Source of the DNA: an uncultured Clostridia bacterium
GTDB lineage: Bacteria; Bacillota; Clostridia; Oscillospirales; Ruminococcaceae
Length of the DNA: 33,530 bases
Reading direction: 5' to 3'
NCBI GenBank assembly: GCA_948465665.1
Contig: CAOJXI010000003.1
Coordinates: forward strand, 1 to 33,530
The notes under the pieces are model-generated. The model was given only the letters and a program-made list of their open reading frames with translations. It was not told the origin of the DNA and ran no database searches. Shown piece by piece: positions 9,119 to 16,711 of this stretch; position 1 is the first letter of the stretch, and every line of letters begins with the position of its first letter. The position numbers were made by a program, and so were the translations under genes.

Positions 9119-10342
9119 ATGATAGGACTATTGAAAAAAATACCTATTATGTCCATGGGGACTGGATTTATTTCTGGATATAACAAGTCGAAAGGGTATC
9201 ACTACTTATGGTTTGGTAGCCTGAATGACGCAGATAGGCAGCCTATTCTTTGGAGGGTATTGTCTGTAAAGGGAAATGGGGCTTCTTATCAGGATGACGG
9301 AGGAAATGCCTGTGAAAACCCGCTCTTTTTGCTGACAGAAGACGTATTAGGTTCATATCCTAAAAATGAAGTAATCAGGCGAAACAGCTACATCAAGTTT
9401 TATGAAACGGATTCTGATGCAGGTTGGGATTTAGAGAACCCGTCTTCTATCTGGCAGCAAAGCGACGCCAGGAAATGGTGCCGGCACTTTGAACAGGTTT
9501 GTTTTACAGAAGAAGAACACGCCTCCATATTATCCACCTTTAAAAGCGATAAAGAATACCACAGCAAGCGGGACGCATATAACGCAGCACTTCCCCCCAT
9601 CAAAGCAGCACCCAATATATTAAACGGCGACAAAGTATTTTTCCTTTCATCTGAGGAAGCGGAAAATAACGAATATGGCTTCAAAGACAAAAAGACTTAT
9701 ACTGCAGAACAGGAATGGTGGACGCGCTCTTTTGACAGGTATTCGGATTATGGAGAACATAGCTTTCTTGATGTTGGAATTGTTTTAACCCACTTTGGAG
9801 GGCTTCTCTGCGCGCCGGTCGGCAGTAAAATGTATACACGCCCTGCCTTAAACCTGAACCATAATCAGGTGTTGTTTGCATCCGCCGCCATTGATGGGAA
9901 AGAGCGGGGGCTGCCGCAAACCCCCGCGGTTTTAAAAAAGATTCCCCAAATGCCGGAAAGAAAGATGAAAGGCTGGAAGCTGACGCTGATAGATGAAAAG
10001 CGGAATGGCTTTTCTGTTGGCAGGGCTGTAAAACAGGGCGATGTCCTTATTGTCCCTTATCAAAATGCGGTTGTCTATGATCAGTCTCTTGCCCCAAACG
10101 AACGTATTTCTGCTGTTGTTTTGGACAGCGGGGGGACAGATTTAAAATACTATGGAAATATAGCCCTGCCGGTTTCACCAGATGGGGAAGCACAGATTGA
10201 CCTGTCTTCCATTGCCTTGAAAACAGGAGATAGGATTTTCGTATTTTCCGAACAATGCAATAGGAACAGAAGGACGGATTATGCAAGCCGCCCTGTGGAA
10301 TTGGTTTTAAACCAGCAGCCAGTAAGCTCCCAAAAAGCATAA
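9119..10342 (+). CDS. DUF6273-like domain-containing protein
   Basis: 'YLWFGSLNDADRQPILWRVLSVKGN...LLTEDVLGS...W...SDARKWC...F...E' pattern typical of DUF6273. Confidence 0.65.
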   Translation: MIGLLKKIPIMSMGTGFISGYNKSKGYHYLWFGSLNDADRQPILWRVLSVKGNGASYQDDGGNACENPLFLLTEDVLGSYPKNEVIRRNSYIKFYETDSDAGWDLENPSSIWQQSDARKWCRHFEQVCFTEEEHASILSTFKSDKEYHSKRDAYNAALPPIKAAPNILNGDKVFFLSSEEAENNEYGFKDKKTYTAEQEWWTRSFDRYSDYGEHSFLDVGIVLTHFGGLLCAPVGSKMYTRPALNLNHNQVLFASAAIDGKERGLPQTPAVLKKIPQMPERKMKGWKLTLIDEKRNGFSVGRAVKQGDVLIVPYQNAVVYDQSLAPNERISAVVLDSGGTDLKYYGNIALPVSPDGEAQIDLSSIALKTGDRIFVFSEQCNRNRRTDYASRPVELVLNQQPVSSQKA

Positions 10343-10361
10343 AAAAATTTGAATTCTCCAC

Positions 10362-10390
10362 TTGACAAAAAGGTTCTGTTTGTATAGAAT
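10362..10390 (+). promoter_or_regulatory. Sigma70-type promoter for tRNA-Leu
   Basis: TTGACA (10362) - 17 nt - TAGAAT (10385), 16 nt before the tRNA. Confidence 0.7.
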
Positions 10391-10405
10391 TATAAAGGTA
10401 GCTTT

Positions 10406-10490
10406 GCCGCTATGGCGGAACTGGCAGACGCAAGGGACTTAAAATCCCTCGGTTGAATAAACCGTACCGGTTCGATTCCGGTTAGCGGCA
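10406..10490 (+). tRNA. tRNA-Leu (anticodon TAA)
   Basis: Acceptor GCCGCTA/TAGCGGC, anticodon arm AGGGA-CTTAAAA-TCCCT, long variable arm, T-arm CCGGTTCGATTCCGG; no encoded CCA. Confidence 0.95.
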
Positions 10491-10501
10491 TCAATGGTTT
10501 G

Positions 10502-10556
10502 AAAGCTTTTGGATTGTTTCTTGTTGGAAATAATCCAAAAGCTTTTTTCTTTCTAA
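10502..10556 (+). terminator. Intrinsic terminator after tRNA-Leu
   Basis: AAAGCTTTTGGATT...AATCCAAAAGCTTTTTTCTTTCT. Confidence 0.9.
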
Positions 10557-10602
10557 CGCTTTGCCGCAGAAAAAGGCTGTTATTGTCGGAAGGGGTTGTT
10601 TT

Positions 10603-11430
10603 ATGTTGGAAAGGAAACTGTTTTGTGAAATCTCTCCGCTGGCTTATCAGATTTCAACGCAGAAAGAAATTATGCTCCGCAAACTAAAAAACCTGCCGCT
10701 GAAATCCCGGTTTGCCCGCGAAAAATCCAACAGCGAACTTGAAATACGGATATACCGCCATTCCTCGCTGATCCGCCGGAAACTGGGCAATGTCGATATG
10801 CAGCTGCAGGAAAACAAAGCTGTCAATTTATTCTTAGCCGCCCCTAAAATTGACCATATCCTGATCCGGCCGGGACAAATTTTTTCTTTCTGGGAACTCG
10901 TCGGAAAACCCAGCGTGGCCTGTGGTTATCGGGAAGGTTTGGTGATCGCCTCCGGCAAGCCGGGGAGCGGGATCGGCGGTGGCATGTGCCAGTTTACCAA
11001 CCTGATCCACTGGATGATCCTCCACTCGGATTTAAAAATCTTGGAACACCACTGTCATGACGGTATTGACTTGTTCCCGGACTTTGGGCGTGTAATTCCC
11101 TTTGGCACAGGAACATCCATCCTGTATAATTATTTGGATTACCGTTTTCTGAACAATACTGACAGGACATACCAGCTTATCACCCATATTGATAATGGTT
11201 ATCTATGCGGGGAATTGCGGTGTGATCAAAAGCCTGCGCGGAAATACCATATTGAATGTCGGAACGAGTTCTTTTCCAGGGAACCGGACGGGGTTTTCCG
11301 CAACAACGAAATTTACCGGGTTACGATTGACGTTAGGACGGGGAATAAAATTTCTGAGGAACTGCTCCGTAAAAACCATGCTAAAGTTGCCTATGATTCC
11401 TCGAACCTTACGCTGGTAGATTGTTTCTGA
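10603..11430 (+). CDS. VanW family protein
   Basis: 'LIRPGQIFSFWELVGKPSVACGYREGLVIASGKPGSGIGGGMCQFTNLIHWMILHSDL' VanW core; ATG 10603 with RBS ggaagggg. Confidence 0.85.
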   Translation: MLERKLFCEISPLAYQISTQKEIMLRKLKNLPLKSRFAREKSNSELEIRIYRHSSLIRRKLGNVDMQLQENKAVNLFLAAPKIDHILIRPGQIFSFWELVGKPSVACGYREGLVIASGKPGSGIGGGMCQFTNLIHWMILHSDLKILEHHCHDGIDLFPDFGRVIPFGTGTSILYNYLDYRFLNNTDRTYQLITHIDNGYLCGELRCDQKPARKYHIECRNEFFSREPDGVFRNNEIYRVTIDVRTGNKISEELLRKNHAKVAYDSSNLTLVDCF

Positions 11431-11475
11431 ATGGAAAATGCCAAGTTCATGCTGCTTAGAAAGGATTTCTTAACG

Positions 11476-12894
11476 ATGAAAAAGATTTTCCCTGCTGTTC
11501 CTGCAACAAGCTTTCAGCTTCTTTTAAAAGGGACAGGAGCGGTTTTAATGGGTTTGTTAATAATGGCGGGCTGCCAGCGGGAGATGCCTTCCGCTTCCTC
11601 AAAAGAAACTCCCTCTGAAAGCGCTTCTGTAAATAGCCAGTCTTCCCCGCCGCCCCTTGTAAAACAAAGCGCACGGGGGATTGTCCACATGGAAGAAGAT
11701 GGGACGTTTACCCTTTCCGATGCCGGGGGCAATGCCATACAGTTTTCCCTTTCCGAATACCAGGGGGAAAATACCAGCATAGTACAGGAGGGCGCGAAAA
11801 TCCAGGTGGAATATTTAGAGGAAACCGGGACGCAGCTTTTTAAGGTTCTTTCTTTGTTATTGGTGGCCCCGCCGCCCCTTTGGGCAGAATACCGTTCCCA
11901 GGCAGAGGATATTTTATCCACCATGACCTTAGAGGAAAAGGTCGGACAGTTATTTTTCATCCGCTGTCCTTCTGTGGATACTGCGGAACAGATTGCAGCC
12001 TATCATCCTGGCGGGATTTTAATGTTTGGGCGGGACTTTGAGGGAATAACCACCGAACAGACAATAGAGAAAATTGCATCCTATCAACAGGCTTCCGCCA
12101 TTCCCCTTTTGATTGGGGCTGACGAGGAGGGCGGGACAGTGGTTAGAGTCAGTGCAAACCCTTTGCTCCGCCAGAGCCGTTTTCCCTCCCCCCAGCAGCT
12201 TTTTAACCGGGGAGGTATGAGTGCAATTGTTTCCGATGCAGAAGAAAAAAGCCGCTTATTATTATCCTTGGGGGTAAATGTCAACCTTGCCCCGGTCTGT
12301 GATGTTTCAACTATGCCTGTTGATTTTATTTATAACCGCACGTTGGGACAGGATGCCGCCCATACTGCCGTATATGTGGATATGGTAGTAAGGGTTATGA
12401 AAAAAGAAGGTATTGGATGTGTCCTGAAGCATTTTCCCGGCTATGGGAATAATTTAGATACCCATACAGGGATTGCTTATGACTGCCGGCCTTTGGAAAC
12501 CTTTGAATCGTCTGATTTCCTTCCTTTCCAAGCCGGGATTCAAGCTGGTGCAGGCTGTGTTCTGGTATCCCACAATATTGTTTCGGTTATGGACTCTGCA
12601 AATCCGGCTTCTTTGTCTCCAGAAGTACACCGCATTTTGAGGAAAAAGCTGGGATTCCAGGGAATTATTCTGACCGACGACCTTTCTATGGACGCGGTTC
12701 GGATGTATACGGAAGGGGAAAACGCTGCGGTTCAGGCGGTAGCTGCGGGAAATGACATGCTGATTGTCAGCGACTATATCCGGCAGGTTCCCGCTGTTTT
12801 ACAGGCGGTACAGGATGGGCGCTTGGATGAGGGCCTTATTGACGGGGCTGCTGTTCGTGTTCTGTGCTGGAAAATTTCCCTTGGGCTTATTTAG
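11476..12894 (+). CDS. Glycoside hydrolase family 3 lipoprotein (beta-N-acetylhexosaminidase-like)
   Basis: Lipobox 'LLIMAGC'; 'LEEKVGQLFFIRCPS', 'LIGADEEGGTVVR', 'VLKHFPGYGNNLDTHTG', 'GIILTDDLSMDAV' GH3/NagZ-like motifs. Confidence 0.88.
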   Translation: MKKIFPAVPATSFQLLLKGTGAVLMGLLIMAGCQREMPSASSKETPSESASVNSQSSPPPLVKQSARGIVHMEEDGTFTLSDAGGNAIQFSLSEYQGENTSIVQEGAKIQVEYLEETGTQLFKVLSLLLVAPPPLWAEYRSQAEDILSTMTLEEKVGQLFFIRCPSVDTAEQIAAYHPGGILMFGRDFEGITTEQTIEKIASYQQASAIPLLIGADEEGGTVVRVSANPLLRQSRFPSPQQLFNRGGMSAIVSDAEEKSRLLLSLGVNVNLAPVCDVSTMPVDFIYNRTLGQDAAHTAVYVDMVVRVMKKEGIGCVLKHFPGYGNNLDTHTGIAYDCRPLETFESSDFLPFQAGIQAGAGCVLVSHNIVSVMDSANPASLSPEVHRILRKKLGFQGIILTDDLSMDAVRMYTEGENAAVQAVAAGNDMLIVSDYIRQVPAVLQAVQDGRLDEGLIDGAAVRVLCWKISLGLI

Positions 12895-12951
12895 GGGAAT
12901 CTGTGGAACGAAAGCTTTGTAAAGTACTTTTTTAAAATTTTTTAATTTTTA

Positions 12952-12980
12952 CGTCACACTTTTGGCTCCTTACGTGTCTA
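12952..12980 (+). promoter_or_regulatory. Candidate ECF-type promoter (CGTCAC-N17-TGTCTA), paralogous to those at 30674-30761
   Basis: Same CGTCAC/TGTCT pair after an A/T-tract, with a conserved 5' leader before the ATG at 13060; see findings. Confidence 0.55.
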
Positions 12981-13059
12981 TATAACTGATAGGGAAATTT
13001 TTCTGGACATTCCCGTATATGCGTAATATGGGAAAAATTATTAAGGAAGGCTTTTCTAA

Positions 13060-13207
13060 ATGAAAAGGCTAAACAGATTCGCAGCAGTTCTTTTGGTACT
13101 CTATAAGTGTGGCTTTGTCAATGACAGCATCTGCATTAGAGGTTGAAACTACAAAACAATTTTCTCTATCAGAGGCATTTTTTGCTCCTGATATTTTTGA
13201 TTACTTA
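13060..13207 (+). pseudogene. Decayed 5' end of a secreted-protein gene, frameshifted and interrupted by a MITE
   Basis: ATG with AAGGAAGG RBS encodes MKRLNRFAAVLLVL; a one-base shift continues as ISVALSMTASALEVETTKQFSLSEAFFAPDIFDYL up to the MITE at 13208. Confidence 0.7.
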
Positions 13208-13368
13208 GAACCTGTATTCATAACCGGGGGATGCTGGATGGGCGAGGATTTTTCCAGCCAGACAAGGAGGTTTTCCGCAGCAATCCTGACGGATTGCAAG
13301 GGAAAGCGACGCAGTATGGCTGGAAAAAGACCGCTCAGACAGCGTGGGGCGGTTGTGAATACAGGTTT
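13208..13368. mobile_element. 161-bp MITE, copy 1 (TIR GAACCTGTATTCATAACCG), TTA duplication
   Basis: Near-identical to 23678-23838, same 161-bp length, TTA at 13205-13207 and 13369-13371. Confidence 0.85.
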
Positions 13369-13544
13369 TTAATTCAAAATGACCAAATTGATGAATTTTA
13401 TCAAGCGCAAGAGGAAATATGAAATTGTGTTGTATATCACATAATAGAGTAAAACATTGAAACATTTTTTACTATTTGAAACCTTTGCATTTCAGGATGT
13501 AGGATAAAACCGAGGAGAAGTTTATTCCTGACAGTAGAAAAAAT

Positions 13545-13650
13545 ACTATAGAAATCCTCGAAGTTGTTACCCACAAAATGGACTGAGAGTCCCATAAACG
13601 CAAGGCCCTTCAACCCATTTTGTGGACAATTTTATCGAGGATTGCTATAA
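13545..13650. other. Large imperfect palindrome / possible structured RNA
   Basis: AAATCCTCGAagTTGTtaCCCACAAAATGG...CCCATTTTGTGGACAAttttaTCGAGGATT with internal hairpin GGACT-gag-AGTCC. Confidence 0.55.
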
Positions 13651-13696
13651 GAAACTCATAATCCCATATAAGATTATAAATTATTCAAAAAAATGA

Positions 13697-13740
13697 AAGG
13701 GTCGGTATGTGGAAAAAACCGGCCCTTTCTGTTATACTTT
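13697..13740 (+). terminator. Hairpin terminator / possible attenuator upstream of the MFS gene
   Basis: GAAAGGGTCGGTatgtggaaaaaACCGGCCCTTTCtgttatacttttctt. Confidence 0.55.
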
Positions 13741-13769
13741 TCTTAATGAGAAAATGTTTTAGAAAGAAG

Positions 13770-14966
13770 ATGGAGCTTATGCCGGAAACAGACCGACAAC
13801 TGAAAAAAAGCCGGGGCATTTTGGGAATTGTTACCGTTTTTTTCTGGGCGTCCGAATACTGCCATGTCCCCTTTTTTACCCCCTATTTGAAAACCCTTGG
13901 CCTTACGGCTACCATAATCGGCTTTCTGGTGGGGAGTTATGGTTTTACCCAAATGTGCATCCGTATCCCATTGGGGATTTTTGCGGATGTAAAACGGAAA
14001 TACCGCCTTATCGTCATTGGGGGATGTTTTTTTACAACGGTTTCCTCCCTTGGGCTGTACTTAACGCAGAATGTCCCCCTTATGTTCCTCTTCAGGGTTC
14101 TTGCCGGGGTCGCTGCGTCTACCTGGGTAGGGTTTACAGTTATGTATTCCGGCTATTATCCCCCTTCCGAGGGCACAAAGGCAATGGCCTCCATTAATGC
14201 CTGCAACAATACCGGGAAACTTCTCGCCTTTGTCCTCGGCAGCGTGACAGCCAACCTGTTTGACTACCGCGCCCCCCTTTTAATGAGCTGTATTACTGGC
14301 TTTATTGCAGTCGGGCTGGCGCTTTTTGTGAAAGATGTGGATGTAACACGGAAACCTGTCCAGTTTTCCGCACTGGTTGGGACTTTCCGCGAAGTGGGGG
14401 TTATCCTCCCTGCTGGGCTTGCTATTATCCAGCAGATGATCCTCCAGGCTACCGCCTTTTCCTTTACTTCTGAGGTTACAAGGGGGTTAGGGGCTTCTGC
14501 TGCCCAAATTGGTTTTTCTTCCTCCCTTTTTACTATTTTTCAGATTCTTGCAGCTTTATTTGTGGGGCATCGTATTGCCAATCAACTGGGAGAACGTAAA
14601 ATTATCCCTGCCGCCTTTCTGGTTATGACCCTTTACTGTATCTGCGTTGGGTATGCTTCCAATATTTATGTAATCTATTTAGCACAGGTTTTTGGGGGGT
14701 TTGCAAATGCAACCCTGTTTTCCATGCTGTTAGCAGGCTGTATTAAGTATGTCCCGCAGGAAAAGAAATCTACTGCAATGGGTTTTTTCCAGGCAGTTTA
14801 TGGGTTTGGTATGACCCTTGGGCCGGTTTTAATGGGCAGGCTGGTTGATATCTCCGGCAGCCAGGCCGCTTTTACCGTCTTTGGAATCTGTGCCGTCCTT
14901 GCCGGGACTGCCGCCTATGCCCTGATCCCTGTTGTTGCCAAGCATTATGCAGCTTTACAAAAGTAA
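13770..14966 (+). CDS. MFS transporter
   Basis: About 12 hydrophobic helices, 'RIPLGIFADVKRKYRLIVIGG' MFS loop motif; start MELMPETD chosen with RBS agaaagaag. Confidence 0.88.
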   Translation: MELMPETDRQLKKSRGILGIVTVFFWASEYCHVPFFTPYLKTLGLTATIIGFLVGSYGFTQMCIRIPLGIFADVKRKYRLIVIGGCFFTTVSSLGLYLTQNVPLMFLFRVLAGVAASTWVGFTVMYSGYYPPSEGTKAMASINACNNTGKLLAFVLGSVTANLFDYRAPLLMSCITGFIAVGLALFVKDVDVTRKPVQFSALVGTFREVGVILPAGLAIIQQMILQATAFSFTSEVTRGLGASAAQIGFSSSLFTIFQILAALFVGHRIANQLGERKIIPAAFLVMTLYCICVGYASNIYVIYLAQVFGGFANATLFSMLLAGCIKYVPQEKKSTAMGFFQAVYGFGMTLGPVLMGRLVDISGSQAAFTVFGICAVLAGTAAYALIPVVAKHYAALQK

Positions 14967-15353
14967 ATATCCCAGTGCCAGAAGCAAAGGCCAATCTGCA
15001 TTTTCGGTTTTCAAAAGTATCAGCAAAGCTAAAAGCAGAACCCTGTCTTTATCCTGGAAAAGTTGCTGGATTCCAACTGACAGGCTGTTTCCGGCGGGGG
15101 CTGGATTTGGAGGAGGCAAAGGGGTATGTTGAGCCCTTTCATGATTCTGCCTTGGCTCTGTTATGGCAGGCGGGGGTGTTAAATCCTGTGCAGGGGTTTG
15201 AGGGGTATGGAAGTTTCCGCCTGATGCCTGGCGTATTGTTTCATTTGCCTGCTGCTGCATCCGGCGAACCCGTTGTTCTGCATCCCGCTGCATCCGAAGC
15301 ACATCCTGATCTGATAATACAGTTGGACTATGCCAATGCTCTAAGGTTGGCAT
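14955..15353 (-). CDS. Hypothetical protein, proline-rich middle, hydrophobic C-terminus
   Basis: 132-aa ORF, first-to-last gene of a three-gene minus-strand cluster; overlaps the 3' end of the convergent MFS gene. Confidence 0.6.
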   Translation of the reverse strand: MPTLEHWHSPTVLSDQDVLRMQRDAEQRVRRMQQQANETIRQASGGNFHTPQTPAQDLTPPPAITEPRQNHERAQHTPLPPPNPAPAGNSLSVGIQQLFQDKDRVLLLALLILLKTENADWPLLLALGYLLL

Positions 15354-15371
15354 AACGGTTTACCTCCTTCC

Positions 15372-15818
15372 CTATAATATTCCCACAGGCAATATCCCTG
15401 ACTCCCGCAGGAGCGGGAACATCCGCGCTAAAATCAAAATGCGCGCTGCATCGTCAATCCGTTTGCTTCGTTCCTCGCTGAGAAGCGGCTTTAATGCCCT
15501 GAGCAGAGCAACCCCCTTGTCCTCTTTTTCCAGCGTTCCGGCTTTGTTTATCAACCCAATCATAGATGAAATCATAGATGGGTCAAATGAACCAAACAGA
15601 CCACTTCCGTTTGCAGCCTGGAGCAGATCGGACAAAGGTTCAGGATTCCCGCCCCCGCCTGGATGGACATTTTGGGGCGGAGGGGGTTCTGTGTTTCCTT
15701 CCCCTCCGCCCAGACCAAGCATGGAAGCTAAATTTTGAAGTTTTTGCATCTGCTCCGGTGAACGAAGGATCTCCCCAATTTTTGCGCTGATATCTTCCAC
15801 CCTTCGTCCTCCTTCCAT
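15372..15818 (-). CDS. Hypothetical protein
   Basis: 148-aa ORF with Gly/Pro-rich linker and helical ends; same cluster. Confidence 0.65.
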   Translation of the reverse strand: MEGGRRVEDISAKIGEILRSPEQMQKLQNLASMLGLGGGEGNTEPPPPQNVHPGGGGNPEPLSDLLQAANGSGLFGSFDPSMISSMIGLINKAGTLEKEDKGVALLRALKPLLSEERSKRIDDAARILILARMFPLLRESGILPVGIL

Positions 15819-15833
15819 TTTATAAAAAACTTT

Positions 15834-16076
15834 TTATTTCATTTTTAACTGCTTCATAAGCTGCTGCGCCTCCGGCGTTGAAAGGATACGCTGCAATCTG
15901 ATTGGATCATTCAATATGCCGCGCACCATCTGTGCATCCTGGGCAGGCAGGCTGTTCAGCACTTCGTTTAAGTTCCCCTGCTTCAGACTGTTTTGGATTT
16001 TAGGATCGCTTCCGGCCATTTTCAGCAGTTCGGATACTTTATCCGGCGGGATTTCTCTCCGGCTGGATCTTGCCAT
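15834..16076 (-). CDS. Hypothetical small protein
   Basis: MARSSRREIPPDKVSELLKMAGSDPKIQNSLKQGN...; start at 16076 with GGGGGCG RBS. Confidence 0.65.
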   Translation of the reverse strand: MARSSRREIPPDKVSELLKMAGSDPKIQNSLKQGNLNEVLNSLPAQDAQMVRGILNDPIRLQRILSTPEAQQLMKQLKMK

Positions 16077-16176
16077 AGAGTACGCCCCCTTACGCATATA
16101 ATTGGTTTTTGGGATACGCTGTATTATATGCGCCGTCCCCTAAAAAAATGACAACATAGATTGGAGATGGTATATT

Positions 16177-16665
16177 TTGCCCAACAAACATTTACAGCGT
16201 CTTTTGGCAGTCGCTTCGGACAGCCATGGGAATTATAACGCGCTGGAACAGCTTTTAATGGAAAATCCCAATATTAATGGGCTTTTATTTTTGGGGGACG
16301 GTATGCGTGAGTTTGAAGACCTGCAAAGCGTACACCCTAATCTGCCTATGGTGGGAGTTCCCGGAAACTGCGATTACAGTTACCGGGAACCCCATACCAG
16401 GGTTTACCAGGATGGGGATTTAAGGATTATGCTTACCCATGGGCATTATTATCATGTTAAAGATGGATTGGAGTATTTGCTGGGGGCTGCAAAGTCTTCC
16501 AATGTATCAGCGGTATTATATGGGCATACCCACCGGGAGAAGGTGGAACAGGAAGATGGTTTATGGATTGTTAATCCCGGAAGCCTGGGGTTTTCAAGAA
16601 CGTATGCACTGCTTGAAATTACGCCAAAGGGAATCCAGGCAGAGATAAGGGTTTTGGCCCGATAA
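16177..16665 (+). CDS. YfcE/MJ0936-type metallophosphodiesterase
   Basis: 'AVASDSHGNYNALEQLL', 'LFLGDGMREFEDL', 'GVPGNCDY', 'LTHGHYYHV', 'LYGHTHREKVE', 'VNPGSLGFSR'; TTG start with GGAGATGG. Confidence 0.9.
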   Translation: MPNKHLQRLLAVASDSHGNYNALEQLLMENPNINGLLFLGDGMREFEDLQSVHPNLPMVGVPGNCDYSYREPHTRVYQDGDLRIMLTHGHYYHVKDGLEYLLGAAKSSNVSAVLYGHTHREKVEQEDGLWIVNPGSLGFSRTYALLEITPKGIQAEIRVLAR

Positions 16666-16711
16666 GCTAAAGCAAATTTGCTTTATCGAATCTCCATTAT
16701 TTCTTTCAAAC

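Noticed and set aside
13109-13372. 87-aa plus-strand ORF as a real gene
   Set aside because: It is the shifted tail of a broken signal-peptide gene fused into the MITE sequence.
14975-15355. 126-aa plus-strand ORF overlapping 14955-15353 (-)
   Set aside because: Nearly full antisense to a minus-strand ORF that belongs to a consistent three-gene cluster; plus ORF lacks an RBS that I can see.
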